From positions 1 through 25,520 of the forward strand of contig JALJEE010002576.1 in assembly GCA_023231475.1 (NCBI GenBank): a stretch of 25,520 nt of DNA, written 5' to 3'. Both the position numbers and the translations under genes were made by a program. The notes under the pieces are model-generated. The model saw nothing but the letters and a program-made list of their open reading frames with translations. It was not told the DNA's origin and searched no databases. Shown here one piece after another: positions 1-9,384 of the stretch (its first letter is position 1; each line of letters opens with the position of its first letter). This DNA comes from Seison nebaliae. Its lineage: Eukaryota > Rotifera > Pararotatoria > Seisonacea > Seisonidae.

Positions 1-57
1 TGTAGGAAACCTGTGAAAAAACGAGAAAAAAACAATTAGTTTTGTACAGAGGAGGAT

Positions 58-65
58 TATAAATA
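58..65 (+). promoter_or_regulatory. TATA-box-like TATAAATA upstream of the decayed kinase-like copy
   Basis: TATAAATA lies about 150 bases before the first recognisable codons of the decayed copy at 207-1382. An equivalent TATA motif precedes the intact minus-strand paralogue, so this may be the relic promoter. In AT-rich DNA such a match can occur by chance. Confidence 0.25.
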
Positions 66-206
66 GGAAGAGATAAATGGAAAAAAGGCACTTCTACTAT
101 TATTCAGAAAACCACATTTACTATTTTCGATTCTTCAAATCTTGAACATCAATAACAATATAAATATCTATTTATTTTAATTAACATCGAGGAATTCTAC
201 ATATTA

Positions 207-1382
207 GATTTGGGGATTCTAATAGGCTATGGAATAAAGCTGAAAGAAACTTTTGACAATTTATTACTGTAGGAAAAACGTTTAATGTGAATGAAGAACC
301 AGCAAATCATGTATCGACATTATGTACTGCCCGTTACCTTCCTAGAGGGCGTAATACAAGGACGATTAATCATCCAATTAGAGGAAAAATTACTATTGAA
401 CACGTCGGTGGAGGTGTTCAGGGGAAAGCATTCTCCATAAAGGACAGAGACGGAAATATTGTGGCTCTCATGAAGACCATGGATATTTTAGACGGTGCTA
501 TATTTGAAGCGAATGCTTTATATGGGAAAAGTTTTCACCCCATTGATATATTACCCAAATATGAGTTATTAAAATTAGCTACTTCGGACATACCACCAAG
601 AGCGGTAGGAGCAGAAGCAAAACTTATTAAGAATATTTTAACTACACAACAACTTAAAACTGTTTTAAGTTTTTAATAAAACAAGATGTCTGTTCACCGA
701 CTATATAAACGGAAGAGTCAATGCCAGACTCCGTGTCCTGGACAGAATATCACGAAATAAAAAACATATGTTGATTTATATTATTCTCCTTTTAAAACAA
801 TTACAGGCCGTTCATTTTACAACGAACCATTATAAATATACTACAGAGAATATACTGTTAAAAAACATAGCTAATGCTCATGGAGATCTACATGATAACA
901 ATATCATAGTTACTAAAATTCGATTAACGACTAAAGAGGAAGTATATGCACCAGTCATTATCGATTATGGATTAACCTCGGACAATTATTATGCATTTTA
1001 CAGTGATGCTATATCAGAGGTTTATAATAACTATTTACGAAAAGACCATAAAATAGTTGATGAAAATGTTATATCTAAAAATAGAGTATATAATTTATGG
1101 CAAAATATGGACTTTTGTGAAGTACTTGTATTAATCGCCCATTCTTATTTTGTTATCGCAGCAGGGGTTGTTTATTCAGCTTGTCTTGATTTTAGAACAC
1201 GATTAAGAAGTCTTCGACTTCAAACTTATTCCGTAGGATATCTTCCCTTTTTGAATACGCTTCCTGACGAAATGGAATATTTATTACCACTTCTTGTGCT
1301 ATTAAAAAAGGGAATTAGAGAATTACAATTATACAGTCACTGGAGATATCTTGAAGACCTGCTTTCTGTTCCACTGTTCTAG
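207..1382 (+). pseudogene. Decayed copy of secreted kinase-like family (copy 1)
   Basis: This is a broken relative of the intact gene at 9856-11043, and the two are nearly identical over long stretches (for example around 800-900 against 10460-10555). The kinase-fold landmarks survive: glycine loop VGGGVQGKA, lysine in LMK, glutamate in IFEA, catalytic HGDLHDNN and metal-binding IDYGL. Three lesions are visible. The hydrophobic N-terminus with its ATG is not recognisable. An in-frame TGA at 254-256 stands where the intact copy has CGA. The frame also shifts near 676-690: the stop after KTVLSF is read, while the homologous frame resumes with LFTDYIN about 20 bases later and stays open to TAG at 1380-1382. 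No replacement start codon upstream was found. It is probably a recent pseudogene; a spliced rescue by mini-introns is the alternative, but no convincing splice sites flank the lesions. Confidence 0.8.
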
Positions 1383-1442
1383 TATTACTATTCTATGATA
1401 TGGAACAAGGATGTCAAATGGAACTTTGAGATGGATTCTAAT

Positions 1443-1463
1443 ACATTGTAGACTCTACAATGT
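1443..1463. repeat. Perfect 10-bp-arm palindrome
   Basis: ACATTGTAGA, one central C, then TCTACAATGT. An outer complementary pair, TTCTAAT (1436-1442) and ATTAGAA (1479-1485), flanks it. It begins about 60 bases after the stop of the decayed kinase-like copy. Confidence 0.7.
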
Positions 1464-1620
1464 AGAGTACCCAATTACATTAGAAAAATTTTAAACTATA
1501 AAATAAAATCAACAAAAAATAAAATTCGGGATCAACCATAAATTATTTAAAATGTTTGATTAAGTAGTTACTTAATTGATACTTATAGTGCAGTACATAG
1601 CTTATAGTTCTATCACTTTC

Positions 1621-1638
1621 ACTTCCCATATGGGAAGT
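1621..1638. repeat. Perfect 18-bp palindrome ACTTCCCATATGGGAAGT
   Basis: Nine-base arms with no spacer. It lies close to the 5' limit of the LINE relic that begins near 1650. The function is unknown; it could be a remnant of an element end. Confidence 0.7.
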
Positions 1639-1649
1639 TCGTGGATAGG

Positions 1650-2904
1650 CCACTTCATAATTAGCTGGTCTGACCCATTTCGTCAATGACATCTTCTTTG
1701 ATTTCTTCTTTCGTTCCGAAGTTATTTGAAAATCTCGTGTTATTCCGCTATCGCCATCTTCTTTTTTCCTCTCTGTATCAGTTTGTCTACCGCACTTATT
1801 CTCTTCTTCCTCTTCTTCGACCGGCCATATTCAATGCTCGGATTCCCAAATTATCCTTACATCTTCTTTTTCTCGATACTTCTAAGGCTTTCCATTCCGT
1901 CGATGGCCTCCAATCTTCTATTCTGAAATTTCTTGTTTATCTCTGTTCTCGTTGTTCCGTTGTTCATGACAATTGTTGCAGTACCTAGTTCCCTATCAAT
2001 TCAGGTGTACGTCAATGAAATATTCTTGGATCTCGGTTATTCGGTCTCGTTATCGACGGTATTCTCCGTCAACTGAATCTCAACAATCTTATCGTTATAG
2101 GAGATACGTCGTTTCCTCACGTAGTCGCATATGCCGATGACATTGTGATTCTACATCGTTCTCCCCACGGATTGAAACGTTCTTTTCGACTAATTTCACA
2201 TCTTCTCATAGAAAGAGGGATTTCCATCAATCCATTGAAGAGCGTTTTGTTATCAACGGGGAATAGCTCGTTTTCAAACTTTCCTATTTCTTCTTCCGTC
2301 GCATTTCTCGGTTATCGATCAACATGCATTCACTTTCATCAACTACTATGGATCTTCTTCCCTACAAATTGTGTTGTAAATTCTTTTCTTTCGCCGAAAA
2401 ATCTAAATTTATTCCATTAAAAGTTCGTCTATCTATACTCAGAAGTCTAGTACTACCACTTTACTCGGATTTACAATCGGCTCATTAGGAGGACAGTTTG
2501 ATGTTTCCATAGATGCAATCGTTCGCTACTTTTCGCCACTGTCGGTCTACTTCAATTTCCAATTCTTTTTTGTCGTCGAGTCCTCTCTCTTATCGGCAAA
2601 ACTTCCGACACCAAGTTCCACTCATCATATATTTCGAACACATATTACTTTCATTCCAACTCCATTTTTTCTCACACTATCCGTTACTATGGATTATATC
2701 ACAATATTCATCTCGATGACTTTAAACAATTCATTTCGTCATATTCATTTCGGACACCATATCATCTCTACCAATAGATCGAGTATCTCTTGCGGAGTTA
2801 CAACGCTTAATTGATATCGGAGACGATAAAAATTTTTTTTCCATTTCTTTATCTATCCTATCCTTTATCCGGCGGGAATTTTAATGAATAAAATAATAAT
2901 ATTA
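1650..2904 (+). mobile_element. LINE (non-LTR retrotransposon) relic A with reverse transcriptase remnants
   Basis: This is a decayed, frame-shifted reverse transcriptase on the plus strand. The order of motifs is that of a non-LTR RT. PKLFENLV near 1710 comes first, then LDTSKAFHSVD near 1875 (motif A). GVRQ near 2003 follows, with an in-frame TGA. FGLVIDGILRQLN comes next, then AYADDIVIL near 2130 (catalytic YADD). The post-RT segment FIPLKVRLSILRS near 2410 is shared with relic B. The 3' end, TATCCGGCGGGAATTTTAATGA, runs into an AATAATAAT tail. Simple TAA-type tails are known from I-clade elements, but the clade cannot be assigned here. Several stops and frameshifts make it inactive. Confidence 0.8.
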
Positions 2905-3059
2905 TCAGTTTGGCAAATATGATCTGTAGCAATTCCCCGGTTGTCGATCATTGCCCCCAGTATACATTTAAGTCCTCATATTGAAGGGCTCAATTTAAAA
3001 ATAAAATGCTTATTGATTATGATGCCCTTCCCCAGACTTATCAGTCTGTACTAATCATA

Positions 3060-4211
3060 CTATATTATACTATACAATAGTTCTGTTCGCTCTTCATTTC
3101 TTAACGCATTCCAAAGAACATCCATATGCATCTTATTTGGTATTCTGTTCGATGTCAGAAATAATTCAATTCGATTAATCCATGATAGGAATGTCCCTTC
3201 TTCTAATCTTTTGGGCGGTACAAGATGCCCGACTATTAGATGATCATTCGCTGTTTCACTAATAGGGAGTTTACTTTCCATTTCCACCTGTCGATGACTA
3301 TCAGGACAGTTCGTTTCGATTTCTTTAATAGTGGTCAAATCCGTTTTAGAGATCCAATTCATTCTCTTTACGAGAAATTGATTGAGAGTGATTTTTTTAT
3401 TGCGAGAAATAAGAAAATTGGATTCTAGGACTTTTTTGCACCCCTTTTTTTGAAAGATTGTGGGGGTAGGACTTTTTTGCACCTAACACCTAAAAAAAAT
3501 CTCTGGTAGGAGGTAAAAAAAATCAAAAAAATGGGGGTGCAAAAAAGTCCTACCTCGCAATCTTTCAAAAAAAGGGGTGCAAAAAAGTCCGATTACCGAA
3601 AATTGATGTTATAGTCGTTCTCTTGGAGAGTTATAAGAAATTTATGAAGACGTGATAGATCGTGTTCGATTGATGAATCTTCGAGTAATCTCGAATCGGA
3701 AATAATTTTGAAGTCATTGAATATTATGTTCTTAATAATTAATTGAGATTTAATTTCCTGAGGGTCCACATGATTTATACAAATTACCATCAAATCCTTT
3801 GGGAATATGACAACAACTGTATTTCGATTTCCGATTTTGAGAACACCAGCATATATTTTCAGATCTTCCATTTCGCATTGTAACTCAGTCGCTTGAACTC
3901 TTTGGTTCATTTCTTCTACTTCGATAATTTTCGACATAATTTTGAGATTCGAGTCCTCATTCGACGACATTTCTCGTTTTATTTTTAAATTCGACGATTT
4001 TTAAATCCTCCAGTTCCTTTGGAACTTTTTCGAATTTTTTGTTAGTTGAATTGACAAATAAACTTATTTCTCTCTGAATCATATATCGGTTTTCTATTAT
4101 CAAGGACTTTATCTCATCACTTAGAAGCATTGCTTGATCGCTTCCGTGGTCGTCATGTTGTGGCTCCGTATTGTCACCGAAGAAGGTTTCGTTGAGATTT
4201 ACAGAATCCAT
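3060..4211 (-). pseudogene. Decayed gag-like gene of an LTR retrotransposon, interrupted by a foldback element
   Basis: The frame begins with ATG at 4211-4209 and an acidic N-terminus (DNTEPQHDDHGSD), then a charged, probably coiled-coil segment. It shifts frame near 4000, continues at 3970-3593, and after the inserted element at 3421-3597 runs on to a stop at 3060. The last part (LVPPKRLEEGTFLSWINRIE and following) resembles the start of a Ty3/gypsy-type capsid region. In that family a proline-rich segment precedes a W-x-x-x-x-E/F helix. Leaving out the insertion and one copy of its 8-bp duplication puts the two flanking frames in register. No protease or RT follows and no LTR is recognised upstream. 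The gag assignment rests on motif resemblance only. Confidence 0.55.
3421..3597. mobile_element. 177-bp foldback/MITE-like element with 8-bp target duplication
   Basis: Arms at 3428-3483 and 3536-3590 are inverted copies of each other, about 55 bp long and differing only in a few central bases. A loop of about 52 bases separates them. Each arm itself starts and ends with the motif GGACTTTTTTGCACC, so four copies are present. GAAAATTG flanks the unit at 3413-3420 and 3598-3605. The element interrupts the gag-like frame, and the outer frames agree once it is ignored. It encodes no protein and would need a transposase in trans. Duplications of 8 bp are known from hAT and some other DNA transposons, but the superfamily is not identified. 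Confidence 0.8.
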
Positions 4212-4677
4212 AGTTATTGAGTAGAGAACGATTTAAAATTCGAAAAGAAATTCGTCCAATTAGAAGAAGAAGGATAGAATAAGAAGCATTTGGATATCTT
4301 CGGAAATAGCCTACAATTTTCGATTTTTCTTTTAATACTAATTTATGGGGACGACCTTTATTGTCTTTCCGTTTGTCTTTCTCTATACTACGTCGCCGAA
4401 CTATGTTTCCGATTGATGATTTTGGCATTCCTAGGTCTTCTGCCATATCCCGAATAGATAAATCATCCTTTTCATATTTTTTAAGAATAATTTCTTGCAG
4501 TTTTTCGTCAATCTTTTCCCAACGTGTCATATTCAAAATTTGTTAATTTTAATATCAGCCAAATGTTCGATGGGGAGCGAAATTTAGCCATTTAATCTTC
4601 GTGTCCCAACAGTTATGTCCAAACGTTTTTCTTCTATAAAGGGAAATCCTATGTCCCAACATTTATGCTACGCACTG
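4174..4677 (-). mobile_element. 5' end of a Tc1-like DNA transposon with N-terminal transposase fragment
   Basis: The minus-strand ATG at 4530 starts MTRWEKIDEKLQ. A first helix-turn-helix follows (LSIRDMAEDLGMPKSSIGNI), then the AT-hook-like linker GRPHKL, then a second helical segment ending NRSLLNNYGF. This is the bipartite paired-like DNA-binding region of Tc1 transposases. The homology stops near 4215-4230 and the frame ends at 4174. The catalytic DDE domain is absent, so it cannot transpose by itself. Upstream lies a terminal repeat ending at 4677 next to TA, the usual Tc1/mariner target. The fragment abuts the ATG of the gag-like gene at 4211, so one element truncated or captured the other. 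Confidence 0.7.
4601..4677 (-). repeat. Tc1-type terminal repeat with inner and outer direct repeats
   Basis: On the minus strand the end reads TA then CAGTGCGTAGCATAAATGTT. On the plus strand the outer box ATGTCCCAACATTTATG (4651-4667) is matched 50 bases inward by GTGTCCCAACAGTTATG (4601-4617). Paired transposase-binding boxes of this kind define IR/DR-type Tc1 elements. The partner terminus was not found in the window. Confidence 0.65.
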
Positions 4678-4856
4678 TAGGACGTTCCTTATTTTCAATA
4701 GGTAGTTTTTACAAGAGAGAATAGTTTATTTCAATTTTTAAGTCAATAATAAGCATTAATCTTAAAATCGCATAATTCTAAAACATATTCTGCTATTTAT
4801 TTTTAGTATGAAATGCAAAAGCAGTTATGAGAGGGAAGTTGTGGTAATTGTTCGTA

Positions 4857-6269
4857 TTAATCCTGTTTATTCTTAAAACAGTTAAGTCTTCTCCAAAATT
4901 TCAATCGATTTTTTCTTGGCGCGACAGTTGTTGATCCTTCATTTTCCAATTTCTCTTTACATTCCGTGTCTGATTGTAAAACCTTTGTTTGTGTTTTTTC
5001 TTTTGGTTCAATGATATCCGTAGTTGTTAATAAGTTAAACAAATTAGATTTGGTCTTCATTTTGTGATGGGGGGATAATAACCTCACCATTTCTATCCAA
5101 TGAAGGTAAGTTTGTGTTTCCCGAGCACCTTCTAATAATATTAACAGTAACGGCTTAATAGACCTAAGTTCATATGGTAGTGCTCGGAATAAATGAATTT
5201 GATTATGATAATAACCATCAATATTTGATGTTTTTAAATTTTGACGAAATTCTTGACAAGAACGATGAATGACTGTACCATCAATGGGCATAATTGTTTT
5301 TCCGATCAGTATTAATATTTCACAAAAATCGATATTTTGCCATTGATTATATATTCTATTTTTTGAAATTACATTTTCTTTCTTAATCTTGTTCTCTTCT
5401 CTAAGATAATTATTAAAAATTTCACTAATAAAATCATTATCAGTAAGGTAATAATTTTTCATACCTAATCCATAATCAATCAACATTGGCAATTGTCGTT
5501 CTTCGACAGAATCTCCTTGACCAAAATAACTTTGTACTATTATTATATTACTAGAATAAATATCTGCATGTGCATTCGCTACACCACGCAAGAATATATC
5601 TTCTTCCGTATACGGATAATGATTGACTGTAAAGTGAATCGCTTGAATTTGTCTCAATAATGTGATGAAAAAAATTAAAAATTGTACCAAATTTTCTGCC
5701 AGAAAAGGAAAATCCGTTTCTTTTACCAATTGCGATCCTCTTACGTAATTTGTGAATAAACAATAGTTTGTTTTCTTGCTTTTAACTATCAATTTATTAT
5801 CATGATCAAGGTTGTATTCCCATTCCTTTTGTGACCCATCTGCCGTCGATAGTCCTAATAATGTATAATCAGGTAGCAATTCTATTGGATGGTGTTGTTT
5901 GGCATATAGTGCGTTGGCCTCAAATAAAAGGACATCTAAGTTTTCGGCCACTTTCATCACTGAAATAATTTTCCTTCGTTTTCTTATAGCGTACACCGCT
6001 CCCTGCATACCTTTCCCCAATTGATAACTGACATAGCTTGCATTTGGATTACTATTTACAACTCTGCCACCTCCCAAATCCCCGATGTGATCAATAGTTA
6101 AAGAATTGCATAATTCATTGGGTTCCCTAACTGGTGCACTGTTTATATGAAATGTTTTATTTTCAGTAGTTAAATCTAGGTAATATTCTTTAGCTTTCTC
6201 CCAACTATTTTCGATTTTTCTCATTTGAACATAGGTAAAAAAATAAACAAAAAGCGGAAAACCCCACAT
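4857..6269 (-). CDS. Membrane-anchored or secreted protein-kinase-like protein (divergent copy 2), 470 aa
   Basis: Start ATG at 6269; the open frame runs 12 codons further upstream but contains only a TTG there, and a TATA motif at 6342-6337 fits this ATG. Residues 3-16 (GFPLFVYFFTYV) form a signal peptide or signal anchor. Kinase-fold landmarks follow: glycine loop GKGMQGAVY at 85-93, lysine K106 in VMK, helix-C glutamate E117, catalytic HADIYSSN at 234-241 and metal-binding DYGL at 265-268. The helix-F-like WQNIDFCE is at about 310-317. It lacks a clear APE motif. The catalytic loop differs from the HGDLHxxN of its paralogues but keeps D and N. A charged tail of about 65 residues, absent from the other copies, ends in a basic cluster (RKNRLKFWRR). 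Substrate and activity are unknown. The HGD-N plus DYG pairing recalls vaccinia-related kinases, but also small-molecule kinases. Confidence 0.85.
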   Translation of the reverse strand: MWGFPLFVYFFTYVQMRKIENSWEKAKEYYLDLTTENKTFHINSAPVREPNELCNSLTIDHIGDLGGGRVVNSNPNASYVSYQLGKGMQGAVYAIRKRRKIISVMKVAENLDVLLFEANALYAKQHHPIELLPDYTLLGLSTADGSQKEWEYNLDHDNKLIVKSKKTNYCLFTNYVRGSQLVKETDFPFLAENLVQFLIFFITLLRQIQAIHFTVNHYPYTEEDIFLRGVANAHADIYSSNIIIVQSYFGQGDSVEERQLPMLIDYGLGMKNYYLTDNDFISEIFNNYLREENKIKKENVISKNRIYNQWQNIDFCEILILIGKTIMPIDGTVIHRSCQEFRQNLKTSNIDGYYHNQIHLFRALPYELRSIKPLLLILLEGARETQTYLHWIEMVRLLSPHHKMKTKSNLFNLLTTTDIIEPKEKTQTKVLQSDTECKEKLENEGSTTVAPRKNRLKFWRRLNCFKNKQD

Positions 6270-6336
6270 AACAGAAAAGCAAAGAAGAAAAATTTCAAAA
6301 GTCAAACGTTTATTTTTGTTTTAAATGATTGTCTGG

Positions 6337-6342
6337 TTTATA
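6337..6342 (-). promoter_or_regulatory. TATA box of the minus-strand kinase-like gene
   Basis: TATAAA on the minus strand, 68 bases before the ATG at 6269. A start site about 30 bases downstream would leave a 5' leader of roughly 40 bases and no room for an upstream exon. Confidence 0.4.
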
Positions 6343-6519
6343 GTGTACTTTTCGGATCAACTTATTGCATCTACAATACTATTCGTAACACAATGTAAAA
6401 TCTCTATTATCATAATATGGTGTATAAATGTATCCAATGACTCCTCGCTCCTTTATCATCTGCTGCTCCGTGGATAAATTGAAAGATTTCCTCGAACCTA
6501 ACATCTGACCCCAAAACAC

Positions 6520-7805
6520 TTTTGTGTGTCCATTCTATTTTTCTTCTTCTACCAATGACTTACTTCGGGATCCCTGCGTCGAACTTGGCGATCACTCAAC
6601 CATTATCAAGCAAGGTGGCTCTCCAGCCATCGCCCCTAAAAACTCTTCTTCCGCTGATTCGATAATGTCCGATCCTGTCACCTCTTTATGACATAGTTTC
6701 TCTTCTTACACAAAAGGATCCCCTTCTTGGGACGTCTCAACTGATATCCGTAATATCACTTTCCTCTCTCTCAACACACATAGTTCTACCAACCTCTGAT
6801 CTTCTACTTCCTTTTTCTCTGGCTTTGACTTCATCTTCTGTCAAGAGATTTGGCTAGTTGACTCGAAACCATCTTGGCTCGAAGTGGCTGATCATCTATG
6901 TTTCAGTACCTCCGCTTCTCCCTCCGATTCTGATAATCACTCTGATCGACCTTCCGGTGGTCTATGTACTTTTATTTCTAAGGATCTCCATCCCTCTTCA
7001 TTTACCCAACTATCAATGGATGTAGTCTGCTTTTTCGTGCATTATATCTTATGTTTCAATGTCTACCTTCGACCGAGTGATTTTTCAGGTTTCTGTTCCT
7101 CTCTCTCAGTCATTGAATCTAACAATTGTAAGTATCAATCCACCGATTTATAATTGGAGGCGACTTTTTATAACTAATCGCTTCTCCAACTCATCGACAT
7201 CTTCTATTTCTGCCGACTCCTTCGCGGAATACTTCGACTCCTATATGTATCGTATCTGAAACAAATTCAGTACAGCTTTTTTCTCCTTCTCTCCTAAATC
7301 CAAATTCGTCCCGTTAAAGATCCGTCTTTCACCATTCAGGAGCCTAGCACTACCATCTTTGGAGTATTCTTTGGAGACCATCTTTCTATGCTCTAATCGG
7401 TCTTTTCTCTCCTTGGACCGAGCTTATAATCTGTTCATTAGGAGAATGATCTGTTGTTTTCATAGATGTAATCGCTCACTTCTCTTCGCCATTGTGAATA
7501 TCGTACCACTTACAATTATTTTATGTTCTCGTATTTTTTCACTCCGCGATAAATTTAACAATTCCGACTTACTCTCTAGTCATCCTTCCGGTATCCATCA
7601 TTTTCACATCGATTTCGTTTTCCCAATCCTCTCGAAACATTTCTCTAACCGATTTTAAAAATTTCATCTCAACATACGATTCCACCTCAACTCTACCTAT
7701 TAACCGCGATTCCCTCGATTAATTACGCCTATTTATTGACACAGAGGATGACAGTATTTTTTTTCTCTTTTTTCATGTTTATCCCGACGGGAATTTTAAC
7801 TAATA
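6520..7805 (+). mobile_element. LINE relic B: endonuclease joined to 3' domain, RT deleted
   Basis: Frame fragments read as an APE-type endonuclease: ITFLSLNTHSS near 6756 (the usual opening strand), FCQEIWL near 6835, then IIGGDF at about 7144-7161. Very soon after, near 7290, the sequence matches the post-RT region of relic A (KFVPLKIRLSPFRSLALP). The whole polymerase, including a YADD motif, is therefore missing. The 3' end, TATCCCGACGGGAATTTTAA, ends near 7805 and matches relics A and C. Many stops are present. The 5' limit is uncertain by about 100 bases. Confidence 0.75.
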
Positions 7806-8157
7806 CACTATATAGCAAGTTAATAAGTTGTTTAACATAAAAACAAACATACTATATAGTATATAGTAATGTTAATATAGAGTTGTTTTTAACTTTAATC
7901 GCTAAAATGTATAATTTTGAATAAAACTGTATAACATTTAACAATGAATAGAAAATGATAAAAATTCGGGGTTAAACAATTTAAGTCGATTGAGAGTCAT
8001 CGAAAGCAAAAAGAAAATTTTTAATTGAATTTAGAACACTAAAACAGAAGTTAAAACGATATTATATTGTTTTTGCTTAATATTTCATATTATATTAAAT
8101 GCGCAGACAGCATTTATGTTACGCGTAATACTTCATTTAATTTTTTACTTGTAGAAA
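7806..8157. other. Spacer without a gene
   Basis: Very AT-rich. It holds a short palindromic run near 7850 (actatatagtatatagt) and, just before the next gene, the sequence acttgtag followed by AAAATG. I see nothing else. Confidence 0.5.
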
Positions 8158-8777
8158 ATGTCGAATGTAATAACACCCCAAGGTTCGGAACGACGTACCA
8201 AAAGTAGGATAGTGTATGATAAAGTTGTTAGAAAGTTGAAAAAATTGAGAAGTTGATCTTGTTTATGAAACTCCTAATTTATTTAATTAATTAATATTTA
8301 TTGTTCTACTTAAAGAGTCGCTGGTGCTGGTAAGGACTGGAATGAAGAAAAAATTTTCACCGAGTTAGTTCATTTCAAATGTTACTCTCATAACACGTTG
8401 TTTTCAGAACGACGTGTTGCACCCGTGCGAACTATTTCAGCGTCGTCATGTGGTTAGTATTTTTTAAGTTTAAATTTTATAGTTTGCTTAATCAGGTTTA
8501 ACGTCGGAAGTTACGTCGCAAGAAATGGAAGATGTTGATTTTTTATTTAAAATTTCATGATTCTTCTCATCCAACAGGCTAAGGAATGGACACGAGATGA
8601 CGAGATATCGGTCAAAAAGGTCAGTCGAATACTGGAGTATTGGAATATGCAACTCATTGGACTAAAAGGAGTTAGTAAAACTAAATATTCTTTATATATT
8701 TTATCACTTCATTTTAGAGCTTGTCTTCTTATGTCGCCCGCAGAGCGAACAGTGAGATTGAACGTAATAATCAATAA
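8158..8777 (+). CDS. Six-exon gene for an unrecognised 113-aa basic protein
   Basis: No single frame is long enough to show this gene. Exons 8158-8251, 8318-8329, 8408-8452, 8496-8533, 8578-8670 and 8718-8777 join with consistent phases into 113 codons plus TAA. Introns are 66, 78, 43, 44 and 47 bp. The N-terminus is basic (GSERRTKSRIVYDKVVRKLK), the middle reads APVRTISASSCGLTSEVTSQ, and the C-terminus ends YVARRANSEIERNNQ, which looks helical. Donors are GTTGAT, GTAAGG, GTTAGT, GTTGAT and GTTAGT; acceptors end in AG, the first being AAAGAG. Exon 2 is only 12 bases, and the 78-bp intron after it is open and a multiple of three, so it may instead be coding (26 extra residues). I do not recognise the protein. 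Lysine/arginine content suggests a nuclear or nucleic-acid-bound role, but that is a guess. Confidence 0.55.
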
Positions 8778-9384
8778 GTATGAGTGGATTGGTTGTTGGT
8801 GGCTTCTAATTCTGGTGGTCAATATATCGAACGTGGTTAATAAGTGGTACGTTGTCAATATGTGATTGGTGGTCAATATGTGGGTGATTTAGAATAATCT
8901 AAAAAAATGATATTCCATAATAAGCTTTCATGGAATGAATGACAAATAAAAAGAAAATGAAACAAACTTCGGTTATACATTCAAAATCATTAAATATTAA
9001 CGGTATTGATAATTTCCTTTATTCTACATCTCCTACTCCATTACCGGCCAATCGACCGGGTGATACTTTGTACTTGTTACAGTACAAAGTGAAACACATA
9101 TCTCCTATCGAACTTTGGCGATCTATATTGTTTACAACACTTTCATATTTCCATGTCTATCTCACAACATTGTGATTCACACCCACATTGTTTTACTTAC
9201 AATTGACCGAAAATCTTTTCATTATTATTAATTACAATTTTCTTCCCATCTATCTTTCTCATGTTGACTCATAGTTATTGTGGTTTAATAATTAACGTTT
9301 TTTGTTAGGCAAACAAGTTTTTAGTTAATATCGACTAAATCTTATAGACTCATTTTTTTTATAAAATAGTTCAATTTTCGATTT
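8778..9384. other. Intergenic stretch with a doubtful small open frame
   Basis: One open frame at 8939-9175 (78 codons, ATG start) holds PTPLPANRPGDTLYLL and a hydrophobic end. It has no recognisable domain, promoter or poly(A) signal. Its codons may be chance or an orphan exon. Apart from the hairpin at 9065-9090 nothing else is seen. Confidence 0.4.
9065..9090. repeat. Perfect 10-bp stem, 6-nt loop hairpin
   Basis: ACTTTGTACT, loop TGTTAC, then AGTACAAAGT. It is too short for a microRNA precursor and has no T-run after it. The role is unknown. Confidence 0.6.

Noticed and set aside
1591-1609. CAGTACATAGCTTATAGTT as the missing partner end of the Tc1-like element
   Set aside because: It resembles CAGTGCGTAGCATAAATGTT only loosely, is not next to TA, and would make the element about 3 kb with unrelated LINE sequence inside.
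6270-6305. N-terminal extension of the minus-strand kinase-like protein by 12 codons
   Set aside because: The extension contains only a TTG, not an ATG; the TATA position and alignment with the paralogue's start favour ATG at 6269.
8151-8157. Trans-splice acceptor (acttgtag) before the ATG at 8158
   Set aside because: One AG after a T-rich run is not evidence for spliced-leader addition; no leader sequence is seen and other genes here have TATA boxes instead.
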